NCBI RefSeq assembly: GCF_013034685.1
Contig: NZ_WQGO01000012.1
Coordinates: 1-64,000, forward strand
Source of the DNA: Ruegeria lacuscaerulensis
GTDB taxonomy: Bacteria > Pseudomonadota > Alphaproteobacteria > Rhodobacterales > Rhodobacteraceae
Direction: 5' to 3'
DNA: 64,000 bases
Below, one piece after another: positions 18,255 through 28,200 of the stretch (its first letter is position 1; every line of letters begins with the position of its first letter). The notes under the pieces are model-generated. The model ran no database searches. It had not been told where the DNA came from and saw nothing but the letters and a program-made list of their open reading frames with translations. The translations under genes were made by a program, and so were the position numbers.

Positions 18255-18580
18255 TTAGTGAGGGCCTGGCATGCCGACAGGCCACTAGCTCAAAATACTC
18301 TCAGTCACCAGTTAGGTTTCCGATTGGCTAGCGATTGTTAGCTCCAGCTACTATTGATCGCCTCTCTAGTCATCAATTCTCGTGAGATTTCTGGGTACAC
18401 TTCCAATCTCGCACTAACAAAGAACAAGGCGCCGGTGACCAAAAATCCGGCGCCTTTTTTCCTGCAAAACCGAAGAATTACGAGTTGTGGGCGCTAATGA
18501 CCTTGTGTATGGGCGCTAAAATCGCCGAAATGGGTTCGTATTGCCTTGCGGTTCACCACAGCGATTGTCTGCGATCTGCG
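18255..18580. other. Intergenic region with one terminator
   Basis: Besides the terminator hairpin at 18429-18460, this 326-bp stretch between a + strand small gene and the end of nrdJ shows no supported feature. Confidence 0.4.
18429..18460 (+). terminator. Rho-independent terminator
   Basis: An 8-bp perfect GC stem (GGCGCCGG at 18429-18436 with CCGGCGCC at 18447-18454) with a 10-nt loop is followed at once by six T. On the + strand it would end transcription of the 67-aa gene or of an unannotated small RNA. Confidence 0.85.
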
Positions 18581-20863
18581 TCAGCCACACTTAGAATGAC
18601 CGCAGCTTCGGCAGGTCATGCAGCCCTCGATCATCGCCATATCGAACTGACCACAGGATGGGCAGGCTTTGCCGCGGGGTGCGTCCATATTGACCACCTG
18701 CGCCTGCGGGTCGGATTTCAGACCCATTCCTTCGCCTTCAAGAAAGCCGATATTGACCATATGCTGCTCGATCACGCCGCCAATCGCGGCCAGGATCGAT
18801 GGGATGTATTTCCCCTGCACCCAGGCCCCGCCACGCGGATCGAACACGGCCTTTAGTTCTTCGACGACAAAGGACACATCCCCGCCCCGTCGAAATACGG
18901 CAGAAATCATGCGGGTCAGCGCCAGCGTCCAGGCGTAGTGCTCCATGTTCTTTGAATTGATGAACACCTCGAACGGACGACGGCGGCCACCAATGACGAT
19001 ATCGTTGATGGTCAGATAAATGGCGTGTTCGCTGTCGGGCCATTTCAACTTATAGGTCGACCCCTCCAGCGATTGCGGACGGTCCAGCGGTTCGGACATA
19101 TAGACAACCTCACCGCCATCCACCTGATGCGGGGCATCCGCGCTTTCGCCGGGGGCTTTGTCGGCGCTTTCGGACACTGTCAGGACCGAGCCGGTCACGT
19201 CATTCGGGCGATAGGTCGTGCAGCCTTTGCAGCCCTGATCCCAGGCCTGCATGTAAACGTCTTTGAAGGCGTCAAAGCTGATATCTTCGGGGCAGTTGAT
19301 CGTCTTGGAAATCGAACTGTCGATCCATTTCTGCGCGGCGGCCTGCATCTTGACGTGATCAGACGGGGAAAGCGTCTGCGCGTTCACGAAATAGTCGGGC
19401 AAGGCGACTTCGCCGAACTTGTCGCGCCACATCTGCACGGCATAGTCCACCACCTCTTCCTCGGTGCGCGAGCCGTCCTTCTGCAGCACCTTGCGCGTGT
19501 AGGCGTAGGCAAAGACCGGCTCGATCCCCGACGACACGTTCCCTGCATAGAGCGAAATCGTCCCAGTCGGCGCGATCGAGGTCAGCAGGGCGTTGCGGAT
19601 ACCGTGTTCGCGGATCGCGTCACGCACGTCATCATCCATTTGCTGCATGTTGCCGCTGGCCAGGTATTTCTCGGCGTCAAACAGCGGGAAAGCACCCTTC
19701 TCCTTCGCTAAATCGACCGAGGCCAGATAGGCGGCGCGGGCGATCGCGTGCAACCAGCGTTCGGTTTGACGCGCCGCTTCGTCGGACCCATAGCGCAGGC
19801 CCAACATCAAAAGCGCATCCGCCAGACCCGTCACACCCAAGCCAATCCGGCGCTTATCTTGTGCTTCGGCTTCCTGCTCGGCCAGCGGGAATTTCGACGC
19901 GTCTACAACATTATCCATCATACGCACTGCGGTCGCGACCAACTCTTGCAACGCGGCCTCATCCAGACGCGCCGCGTCCTCGAACGGATCTGTCACCAAC
20001 CGCGCCAAGTTGATCGAGCCCAGAAGGCACGCGCCATAGGGTGGCAATGGCTGCTCGCCGCAGGGGTTGGTCGCGGCGATGGTTTCCACATAGCTCAGGT
20101 TGTTGGCTTTGTTGATCCGATCGATGAAGATCACGCCGGGCTCGGCGTAATCATAAGTGGCCTGCATGATCTTGTTCCACAGATCGCGCGCCTGCACCGT
20201 GTGATAGATTTTGCCGTCGAACACCAGTTCCCATGGGCCGTCGGCCTTAACCGCTTCCATGAACGGGTCCGTGACCAGCACCGACATGTTGAACATGCGC
20301 AGGCGGGCCGGGTCAGATTTCGCGGTGATGAATTGTTCGATATCAGGGTGATCACAACGCATGGTCGCCATCATCGCCCCGCGGCGCGAGCCCGCGGACA
20401 TGATCGTCCGGCACATCGCGTCCCACACATCCATGAAGCTCAGCGGGCCAGAGGCATCCGCCGCCACGCCTTTCACATCGGCCCCACGCGGACGGATGGT
20501 CGAGAAATCATACCCGATCCCGCCACCCTGCTGCATGGTCAGCGCGGCTTCTTTCAGCATGTCGAAGATACCGCCCATGCTGTCGGGCACGGTGCCCATG
20601 ACGAAACAGTTGAACAGGGTCACCTGACGCGCCGTACCTGCACCCGCAGTGATGCGACCAGCGGGCAGATATTTGAAATCTTCCAACGCCTCATAGAACT
20701 TATCTTCCCAATGGGCCGCGTCATCCTCGACCCGCGCCAGATCACGGGCGATGCGCCGCCAACTGTCCTCGACCGTCTGGTCGATGGGCGTGCCATCCGC
20801 TTCTTTAAAGCGGTATTTCATGTCCCAGATCTGCTCGGCGATGGGGGCGGCAAAGCGGCTCAT
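18581..20863 (-). CDS. nrdJ: Adenosylcobalamin-dependent (class II) ribonucleotide reductase
   Basis: The 760-residue protein is a class II ribonucleoside-diphosphate reductase, making deoxyribonucleotides with a B12 radical. The catalytic barrel shows the NPCGEQPLPPYGACLLGSIN block around residue 265 and APTGTISLYAGNVSSGIEPV around residue 440. The C-terminus has four CxxC-type pairs (CPSCG, CMTCRSCGHSKCG) typical of the NrdJ tail that re-reduces the active site or binds zinc. No coenzyme B12 riboswitch is visible upstream. Two NrdR-box-like sites lie within 100 bp of the start, suggesting NrdR control. The divergent neighbour is a DUF1489 gene. Confidence 0.95.
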   Translation of the reverse strand: MSRFAAPIAEQIWDMKYRFKEADGTPIDQTVEDSWRRIARDLARVEDDAAHWEDKFYEALEDFKYLPAGRITAGAGTARQVTLFNCFVMGTVPDSMGGIFDMLKEAALTMQQGGGIGYDFSTIRPRGADVKGVAADASGPLSFMDVWDAMCRTIMSAGSRRGAMMATMRCDHPDIEQFITAKSDPARLRMFNMSVLVTDPFMEAVKADGPWELVFDGKIYHTVQARDLWNKIMQATYDYAEPGVIFIDRINKANNLSYVETIAATNPCGEQPLPPYGACLLGSINLARLVTDPFEDAARLDEAALQELVATAVRMMDNVVDASKFPLAEQEAEAQDKRRIGLGVTGLADALLMLGLRYGSDEAARQTERWLHAIARAAYLASVDLAKEKGAFPLFDAEKYLASGNMQQMDDDVRDAIREHGIRNALLTSIAPTGTISLYAGNVSSGIEPVFAYAYTRKVLQKDGSRTEEEVVDYAVQMWRDKFGEVALPDYFVNAQTLSPSDHVKMQAAAQKWIDSSISKTINCPEDISFDAFKDVYMQAWDQGCKGCTTYRPNDVTGSVLTVSESADKAPGESADAPHQVDGGEVVYMSEPLDRPQSLEGSTYKLKWPDSEHAIYLTINDIVIGGRRRPFEVFINSKNMEHYAWTLALTRMISAVFRRGGDVSFVVEELKAVFDPRGGAWVQGKYIPSILAAIGGVIEQHMVNIGFLEGEGMGLKSDPQAQVVNMDAPRGKACPSCGQFDMAMIEGCMTCRSCGHSKCG

Positions 20864-20918
20864 TGGTGATTCCCTGTTCTGAAAGAGGTATCCAGACTAC
20901 TCCAATTCACATCCAAAC

Positions 20919-20961
20919 CACAACACCTTGATGACGTCGCATTGCGAGCTACAATATAGAG
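20919..20961. promoter_or_regulatory. Tandem NrdR-box candidate upstream of nrdJ
   Basis: Two imperfect copies of the NrdR pattern sit 55 to 100 bp upstream of the nrdJ start: CACAACACCTTG at 20919 and TACAATATAGAG at 20950. Their ACAA cores are exactly 31 bp apart, about three helical turns, which is the usual spacing of NrdR boxes. The first copy is weak, so this is a candidate only. Confidence 0.42.
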
Positions 20962-20992
20962 GTGGGCCTTGGGACGACTCTGTGGGAAAGCT

Positions 20993-21424
20993 GTGGATAA
21001 GTACGTAAACCTCATCAAACTGTCCGTCGGATCGGAAAGCGTTGATACGCTGATGGCGTGGCAGGACAGTCGCAGACCGCTTTACGAGGACGGCTGCCCG
21101 CGCCATGTCACCCGCATGTGGCCCAAGCGCGAGTCCGAGATTCTGAATGGCGGATCAATCTATTGGGTGATCAAGGGCGTAATCCAATGCCGTCAGCGCA
21201 TCCTGCGTCTGGATGAGGTGCGCGGCGAAGACGGCATTCGCCGCTGCGCTATCGTGCTGGACCCACAGGTCCATCGCACCCAGACCGCGCTCAAACGCCC
21301 ATTCCAAGGCTGGCGCTATCTCAAACCCGAGGACACCCCCGCCGACCTGCCGGAAGGGCGGGAACAGGACGATGCCTTGCCCGACGATCTGAATCGCGCG
21401 CTTGCCGAGATCGGCGTGCTTTAA
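20993..21424 (+). CDS. DUF1489 protein
   Basis: The 143-residue protein matches the alphaproteobacterial DUF1489 family (YVNLIKLSVG start, RHVTRMWPKR, GSIYWVIKGVIQCRQRIL, KRPFQGWRYL). Its function is unknown. I chose the GTG at 20993 (VDKYVNL) because GGGAAAG lies just upstream; an ATG at 20969 would add eight residues not typical of the family. It overlaps the end of the convergent hisG gene by 4 bp. Confidence 0.88.
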   Translation: MDKYVNLIKLSVGSESVDTLMAWQDSRRPLYEDGCPRHVTRMWPKRESEILNGGSIYWVIKGVIQCRQRILRLDEVRGEDGIRRCAIVLDPQVHRTQTALKRPFQGWRYLKPEDTPADLPEGREQDDALPDDLNRALAEIGVL

Positions 21425-22110
21425 CGCAGGCGATCCAGCAATGCGTTCAGAGTGGCCTTTGTCTCGGGGTCACATTTCGCCACCCGACTGCGCCACAGGG
21501 TCGCCTGCGATTGCAGGATCAGCCCGTCGGTCAGGATTTTGAGGTGGTTCGCCCGCAGCGTCTCGCCGGTAGATGTGATATCGGCAATCGCCTCGGCGGT
21601 CTCATTCATCACCGTGCCCTCGGTCGCGCCCTGGCTATCGACCAGAGTGTAATCGGCAACTCCCGCATCGGTCAGAAACTCGCGCACCAACCGGTGGTAT
21701 TTAGTGGCAATCCGCAGCCGATGCCCGTGGGTCTTGCGAAACGCCGCTGCCGCCGCGTCCAGATCATCCAGCGTGTCTACATCAACCCAGCAAGCAGGTG
21801 TCGCGATGATCAGGTCGGCCTTACCGAACCCAAGCTGCGAGATCTCCTCGACCTGTTGTTCCCAGCGGGGCAGCTTTTCATGCACCAGATCAATGCCGGT
21901 GACACCCAGATGAATGCGCCCGGCGGCCAGTTCGCGCGGGATTTCCCCAGCAGACAGCAGGATCAGAGAGACCCCGTCGATGCCCTCGACCTTACCCGCA
22001 TATTCCCGGTCCGATCCGCTGCGCGACAGAGTGATGCCGCGCTTTTCGAACCAACCAAAGGTCTTGTCCATCAAACGGCCTTTCGAGGGCACGCCCAGTT
22101 TCAGGCTCAT
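21421..22110 (-). CDS. hisG: ATP phosphoribosyltransferase, short form
   Basis: The 229-residue protein starts MSLKLGVPSKGRLMDKTFGWF and carries the family blocks LILLSAGEIPRELAAGRIHLG and TLVDSQGATEGTVMNETAEA. It catalyses the first step of histidine synthesis (ATP plus PRPP). At this length it lacks the C-terminal regulatory domain, so it is the short HisG form that needs HisZ. That fits the adjacent hisZ gene, which overlaps it by 4 bp (ATGA). Confidence 0.95.
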   Translation of the reverse strand: MSLKLGVPSKGRLMDKTFGWFEKRGITLSRSGSDREYAGKVEGIDGVSLILLSAGEIPRELAAGRIHLGVTGIDLVHEKLPRWEQQVEEISQLGFGKADLIIATPACWVDVDTLDDLDAAAAAFRKTHGHRLRIATKYHRLVREFLTDAGVADYTLVDSQGATEGTVMNETAEAIADITSTGETLRANHLKILTDGLILQSQATLWRSRVAKCDPETKATLNALLDRLR

Positions 22111-23195
22111 CGCGTGTCCTCCTCGATCTCCAGCATCAGGTCGGGGCGGATGACACCGCCCACCGCCGGAATTTCGGCCCCGTTCCCCAACTGCCGCGTC
22201 AGCGCGTCATAGCGCCCGCCAGTGGCGATGGGGGGTAGATCGGGGCGACCCTCAGCGTAGAAGCCAAAGACAAACCCGTCATAATATTCCATCGAGGTGC
22301 GGCCATAAGCGGCCTCGAAATCCAGACCTTCCACATCCACGCCACGCGCCTGTAGCGAGGCAATCCGCGCCTCAAGCCGGTCCAGCGCCGGAGTGATCTG
22401 CGGCAGATCCACCGCCACGTCGCGCAGCTGTTCCAACGCAAAGGGCATGGTCTCACGCACGTTCAGCAGGGTTTCCAGCCCAACCAGTTCGTTGTCGGAG
22501 ATAGGCGGTGTGTCGCGATCTTCGCGCAAGGCAGCGATCCGCGCTTCGATCTCGGAGGCACGGCGCTTGCCGATCATCGGGATGTCCGTATCCAGCGGAT
22601 TTTCTGCATCCAACAGGCTGTCGCGCCCTTCAGGTCCCGGTTTGCGACCGGCAAAGCGGTCCAGCAGCACCCGGAATCGACGAGGCCGCCACAAGTGCCG
22701 CATCAGCGCCGCCTTGCGCCGGTCAGTGGTCTTCAACCCCGCAACTGCGGCCGTTAGAATACCGATATCCCCAGTCGCAGCCCGCAGAGGCAGCCCCCGC
22801 AATTGCAACGCGAACAGTGAAAACACCTCGGCATCCGCGCCTGCGGGATCATTGCGGTCGAACACCTCGTACCCGACCTGAATATATTCATTCGAGCGGT
22901 CCGGATCATGCTCCTGACGGCGGAACACCTCGCCAGAATAGGTATAACGCGCGGGTTCCGCCCCGTCGGACATATGCATCTGCACCACGGGCAGGGTAAA
23001 ATCCGGGCGCAGCATCTGCTCGCCCCGCAGCGCGTCCGAAGTCACGTAGGCGCGCGCGCGGATATCCTCGCCATAAAGGTCCAGCAGCGTGTCGGCCGGT
23101 TGCAGCAGCGGAGGGTCCACGATCTGCGCGCCTGCGGCCTCGAACCTCACGCGCATCATGGCAGCGCGGGCTTGTATCTGGGAACGGTTCGGCAT
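22107..23195 (-). CDS. hisZ: ATP phosphoribosyltransferase regulatory subunit
   Basis: The 362-residue protein is a HisRS-like paralogue (motif-2-like EVFRRQEHDPDRSNEYIQVGYE) without the anticodon-binding domain. HisZ binds short-form HisG to form the hetero-octameric, histidine-regulated enzyme. Its end overlaps hisG and its start lies 3 bp after hisS, so the three form a tight operon hisS-hisZ-hisG. N-terminal residues are ordinary, with no signal peptide. Confidence 0.92.
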   Translation of the reverse strand: MPNRSQIQARAAMMRVRFEAAGAQIVDPPLLQPADTLLDLYGEDIRARAYVTSDALRGEQMLRPDFTLPVVQMHMSDGAEPARYTYSGEVFRRQEHDPDRSNEYIQVGYEVFDRNDPAGADAEVFSLFALQLRGLPLRAATGDIGILTAAVAGLKTTDRRKAALMRHLWRPRRFRVLLDRFAGRKPGPEGRDSLLDAENPLDTDIPMIGKRRASEIEARIAALREDRDTPPISDNELVGLETLLNVRETMPFALEQLRDVAVDLPQITPALDRLEARIASLQARGVDVEGLDFEAAYGRTSMEYYDGFVFGFYAEGRPDLPPIATGGRYDALTRQLGNGAEIPAVGGVIRPDLMLEIEEDTR

Positions 23196-23198
23196 GCG

Positions 23199-24686
23199 TC
23201 AGTCCTGACTGTCCAGAATTTCACGCACCTTGGCGACCAGCTCGCCACGCGGCACTTCGAACTGGCTGGGGCGCTCTTTCCATTCCTCCAGCGTGGCGCT
23301 TTCGGCGATCTTGGCCCCAAGGATCAGGTCTTTGATCTGCACGATCCCATTTGCTTTTTCATCGCCACCTTCGATCACCGCGATTGGCGAGTTCCGCTTG
23401 TCCGCATATTTCAGCTGATTGCCAAAGTTCTTGGGATTGCCCAGATAAACCTCGGCCCGGATGCCTGCATTGCGCAGCTCGGCCACCATCGCCTGATAAT
23501 CGGCCATGCGGTCGCGGTCCATCACGGTGACAACGACGGGGCCGGTGGCTTGCGCCGCGATCCGGCCCTTTTCGCGCAGGGCGGCCAGCAGCCGGTCGAC
23601 ACCAATGGACACGCCGGTCGCAGGCACTTCCTGACCGGTAAACCGTTTGACCAGATCGTCATAGCGACCGCCGCCCGAAACCGATCCGAACTGCCGCTTG
23701 CGGCCTTTCTCGTCGAAAATCTCAAAGGTCAGTTCAGCCTCATAAACCGGTCCAGTATAGTATCCGAGGCCTCGCACAACCGACGGATCAATCTCAATCC
23801 GGTCCGCGCCATAGCCGCCCGCATCCAGCAGCGACCCGATCTGTTCCAATTCGGCAATCCCATCCACCCCGATCTTGCTGTCGCCCACGGCAGCACGCAG
23901 GTTGGCCAGTGTTCCTGCGGTATCCGCAGCCTTCGAGGTCAGGAAGGCAATTACCGGCTCGGCCTGATCGTCGCTCAACCCCACACCGTCGATAAACGCG
24001 CCCGAGGCATCCAGTCGGCCCTTGGTCAGCAGCTCGCGCACACCGGCCTCACCTACTTTGTCGAACTTGTCGATGGTGCGCAGAACATTGTCGCGGGCAG
24101 CTACGTCTTCGCCCAGCCCCATCGCCTCAAGCACTCCGTTCAGGACCTTGCGGTTATTCACCCGCACCAGATAGTCGCCGCGCGGAATGCCCACGGTCTC
24201 CAACGTGTCCGACAGCATGGCACAAATCTCGGCATCTGCCGCCATCGAGGCCGTGCCCACCGTATCCGCATCGCATTGATAAAACTGACGATACCGCCCC
24301 GGCCCCGGCTTTTCATTGCGCCAGACCGGACCCATCGCATAGCGACGATAGGGCGTCGGCAGATCATTGCGGTGCTGCGCATAGACACGGGCCAAAGGCG
24401 CGGTCAGGTCATAGCGCAGGGCCATCCAGTCACCGTTGCCGCCGTCGTCAAACTCCTGCCACGCAAATACGCCCTCATTCGGGCGATCCACGTCGGGCAG
24501 GAACTTGCCCAGCGCCTCGACGGTTTCCACAGCGCTGCTTTCCAGCGCATCAAACCCGTAGCGATGATAGACATCCGCAATCGTCCGCAGCATCTCGGTG
24601 CGCTGCGAGACTTCCTGGCCGAAATAGTCGCGGAACCCTTTCGGCGTGACTGCCTTGGGGCGGGGCTGTTTCTTGGGCTTGGCCAT
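23199..24686 (-). CDS. hisS: Histidyl-tRNA synthetase
   Basis: The 495-residue class II synthetase charges tRNA-His. Visible blocks include RGFRDYFG-type motif 1 region ([16 protein letters not shown]), motif 2 ([20 protein letters not shown]), the histidine motif [11 protein letters not shown] and motif 3 ([11 protein letters not shown]), then the anticodon-binding domain (about 395-490). It leads the hisSZG operon and is divergent from slyX. Confidence 0.95.
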   Translation of the reverse strand: MAKPKKQPRPKAVTPKGFRDYFGQEVSQRTEMLRTIADVYHRYGFDALESSAVETVEALGKFLPDVDRPNEGVFAWQEFDDGGNGDWMALRYDLTAPLARVYAQHRNDLPTPYRRYAMGPVWRNEKPGPGRYRQFYQCDADTVGTASMAADAEICAMLSDTLETVGIPRGDYLVRVNNRKVLNGVLEAMGLGEDVAARDNVLRTIDKFDKVGEAGVRELLTKGRLDASGAFIDGVGLSDDQAEPVIAFLTSKAADTAGTLANLRAAVGDSKIGVDGIAELEQIGSLLDAGGYGADRIEIDPSVVRGLGYYTGPVYEAELTFEIFDEKGRKRQFGSVSGGGRYDDLVKRFTGQEVPATGVSIGVDRLLAALREKGRIAAQATGPVVVTVMDRDRMADYQAMVAELRNAGIRAEVYLGNPKNFGNQLKYADKRNSPIAVIEGGDEKANGIVQIKDLILGAKIAESATLEEWKERPSQFEVPRGELVAKVREILDSQD

Positions 24687-24810
24687 GTGGGGCGTCCTTG
24701 CGGTTCATGTTCCGCGCGCGGTCTATCCCATGGCCCGCATCGGGGCAAGGCGCGCTTTCGCTGGTCATGACCCGCCCGTGCCGCTATGACCACGCTCAAA
24801 GGAGACCCCC

Positions 24811-25005
24811 ATGCAGCATCTGGAAGAGCAGATCGCCCACCTGACCCGCACGGTCGAAGAGTTGAACACAGTCGTTACAACCCAACAGAGCGAGATCGAC
24901 CGCCTGACCCGGCGCGTCGAGATGCTGTTGCAGCGCGAGGCTGAACGGGCGCAGGAAGGTTCCGGCGGGGTTGTGTTCGGCGACGAACGCCCACCGCATT
25001 ATTAA
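24811..25005 (+). CDS. slyX: SlyX-family coiled-coil protein
   Basis: The 64-residue protein is almost wholly one coiled coil with heptads (LEEQIAHLTRTVEELN, then SEIDRLTRRVEMLL) and ends in PPHY as SlyX proteins do. AAAGGAGA stands 7 bp before the ATG. The role of SlyX is not established. It is divergent from hisS and convergent with dnaE. Confidence 0.85.
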   Translation: MQHLEEQIAHLTRTVEELNTVVTTQQSEIDRLTRRVEMLLQREAERAQEGSGGVVFGDERPPHY

Positions 25006-25043
25006 GGGCTGAAACCTTAGCGCTCGTTTCACCGCAAGACCTG

Positions 25044-25064
25044 CTACGCCGGCGTAGTAATTTT
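25044..25064 (+). terminator. Weak terminator-like palindrome after slyX
   Basis: A perfect 14-bp palindrome (CTACGCCGGCGTAG, 25044-25057) could fold with a 4-nt loop and is followed by TAATTTT. The stem is short, so it may act as a weak bidirectional terminator between slyX and dnaE or be an unrelated operator. Confidence 0.3.
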
Positions 25065-25215
25065 GTCAGCGGTTAGGCAGCAACTGGTGCCAGCATTGTC
25101 ACCCCCGAGATCGCGGCCCATCCGTGTCCAAGAGAGGATATGGTCGCAAAAAGGCTTTCCAACCGCATGAAGCTAAGCGCATTCAACACAGCTGTGTGGC
25201 AGCATCGGGTTGGGC

Positions 25216-28200
25216 TCAAAACTCCTCGACCGACATCACGCCTTCCAGCGATTTGATCGCACCCTTGATCTGCGGGTTGATCGGGAAACTCTGGCCCAGG
25301 TCCATCTCGACCTCGCCCGGCAATCCGGGGGCCATCAACAGCAATTGAATCGGCCCGCGTGCGGCGTTCTTGGCAGCACCTGCAGCATCCTCCAGCACTT
25401 TGGCCACAGTGGGCAGCGCCTGTTCCTCATCCACGAATATGCGCAGGCCGGTTGCACCCGCTTCGGCCACGACTGTATCTACCGGACCGACCGAGCGGCC
25501 CAGCAGCTTCAACTGGTCGGCCTCCATCGTTGCCTCGGCGGTCAGAACCACCTGCGCGCCGGTTTCCAGATACTCGCGCGATTTCTCCAGCGTTTCCGAA
25601 AACAGCGTGACCTCATACGCGCCGCTGGGGTCTGAAAGCTGCGCAAAGGCAAACCGGTTGCCGCGCGCAGATTTCCGTTCCTGCCGACCAGCAACAACAC
25701 CGGCCATCTTCGCGATGAAGGGCCCCGAGCGCGCCTTTTCCGTCACCTCATCCAGCGTCATTACCTGTTTACGTTTCAGCGCGGGCATATAGTCGTCCAG
25801 CGGATGGCCTGACAGGTAAAACCCGATGGCCTTGAATTCCTCGCTCAACCGCTCGGCAGGCAGCCAATCGGGCGTGGGCGACAGGCGCGGTTCCGGCAGG
25901 TCGTCACCCGCCTCACCAAAGAGCGACACCTGGTTCGAGTTCTTTTGTTCGTGGATAGCCGCCGAATACTGCACAAGCGGATCAAGGCTTTCGAACACGC
26001 GGCGGCGGTTCTTATCCAACTGATCAAACGCACCCGCCCGCGCCATCATCTCCAGCGGGCGTTTACCGACCTTCTTCAGATCAACCCGGCGGGCTAAATC
26101 GAACAGGTTCACAAAGGGCTTTTCCGCGCGACCATCGACCACCAGGTTCATCGCCTCAACGCCCACGTTTTTCAAGGCGCCCAGCGCATACACAAGCTCT
26201 CCGTTCACCACATCGAAGGTAGCTTGAGATCGGTTCACGCAAGGGGGCACATAGGGCAACTCAAGCCCTTTGCGGACCTCTTCGAAGTAAACGGCTAGTT
26301 TGTCGGTCAGGTGGATATCGCAATTCATGACACCCGCCATGAACTCTACCGGGTGGTTCGCCTTCAGCCAGCCGGTCTGGTAGCTGACCACCGCATAAGC
26401 CGCAGCGTGGGATTTGTTGAAGCCGTAGTTGGCAAACTTGTCCAACAGGTTCCAGACCTCGGTCGCTTTGGTCTCATCGACATCATTTTCGGCAGCCCCT
26501 TTGAGGAACTTGGGCCGCTCAGCATCCATCGCCTCCTGAATCTTCTTACCCATCGCGCGGCGCAACAGGTCTGCGCCGCCAAGGCTGTAACCGGCCATTT
26601 CCTGCGCGATCTGCATCACCTGTTCCTGATAGACGATGATGCCCTGCGTCTCGTCCAGGATGTGGTCGATGGACGGGTGCAGCTTGTCCCGCTTACTGAG
26701 CCCGTTCTTAACCTCGCAGAACTTGGGAATGTTCTCCATCGGACCGGGACGGTAGAGCGCCACAAGGGCAATAATATCCTCGATACAGTCCGGCTTCATC
26801 CGCTTGAGCGCGTCCATCATGCCCGAAGATTCCACCTGGAACACTGCCACGGTCTTGGCCGCAGAATAGAGCTTGTACGTCGCCTCATCATCCAGCGGGA
26901 TGGCGTTGATCTCGTTCACCGCGCCTTCGGCCGGTTCGTAAAGCTCGGTGCCATCGGGCGCGATATGAAGATCGCGCCCGGATTTGAAGATCAAATCCAT
27001 CGCGTTCTGAATCACGGTCAGTGTTTTCAGACCCAGAAAGTCGAACTTGACCAGCCCGGCCTGTTCCACCCATTTCATGTTGAACTGAGTCGCGGGCATA
27101 TCGGACCGAGGGTCCTGATAGATCGGCACCAGCGCATCCAACGGCCGGTCTCCGATCACCACCCCCGCCGCGTGGGTCGAGGCATTCCGCAACAGCCCCT
27201 CAACCTGCCGGCCATAGGTCAGAAGCCGGTCCACAACCTCTTCGCTGCGTGCCTCTTCGCGAAGGCGGGGTTCGTCTTTCAGGGCCTTTTCGATGGAGAC
27301 AGGCTTGACCCCCTCCACCGGGATCATCTTGGACAGGCGGTCCACCTGCCCATATGGCATCTGCAACACCCGCCCAATATCGCGCACGGCGGCCTTCGAC
27401 AACAGAGCACCAAAGGTGATGATCTGCCCCACCTTGTCACGCCCGTATTTCTGCTGAACGTAACGGATCACCTCTTCCCGACGGTCCATGCAGAAGTCGA
27501 TATCGAAGTCCGGCATCGAGACCCGCTCGGGGTTCAGGAACCGCTCGAACAGCAGCGAATACCGCAACGGATCTAGGTCTGTGATCGTCAGCGCATAAGC
27601 CACCAGCGAGCCCGCACCCGAGCCCCTCCCCGGCCCGACCGGGATGTCGTGATCCTTGGCCCATTGGATAAAGTCCGCGACGATCAGGAAATAACCGGGA
27701 AAGCCCATGCCCTCGATGATGCCGAGTTCGAAATCCAGCCGTTCCTGATATTCCTCGGGCGTCACCGCATGCGGGATCACCGCCAGACGTTTCTGCAAGC
27801 CTTCATTGGCGATACGCCGCAGCTCGGCGACCTCATCATCGGCAAATTTCGGCAGGATCGGATCGCGGCGATAGGCCATAAAAGCGCAACGGCGCGCAAT
27901 CTCGACCGTGTTCTCAATCGCCTCGGGCAAGTCGGCAAACAGCGTCACCATTTCCTGCTGCGACTTGAAATAATGCTGCGCGGTCAGGCGGCGGCGACCG
28001 TCCTGTTGGTCGACATACGCGCCCTCGGCGATACAGATCAGCGCATCATGCGCCTCATACATGTCGGTGGTCGGGAAATAGACATCATTGGTGGCGACCA
28101 GAGGCAGATTCTTGGCGTAGGCCATCTCGACATGCCCACGTTCGGTTAGACGCTCTGCCTCGGGCTGGCCCCCTTCTCCCGGATGGCGCTGCAATTCGAT

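Noticed and set aside
19748..20869. 373-codon frame antisense to nrdJ
   Set aside because: A long frame arising from the high-GC codon bias of nrdJ, rich in Arg and His. No protein-like features.
20864..20992. B12 riboswitch before nrdJ
   Set aside because: No B12-box or characteristic conserved core was found; only the NrdR-like sites are visible.
22908..24770. 620-codon frame antisense to hisZ and hisS
   Set aside because: Shadow of GC-rich coding, Arg/His/Gln-rich, crossing two genes.
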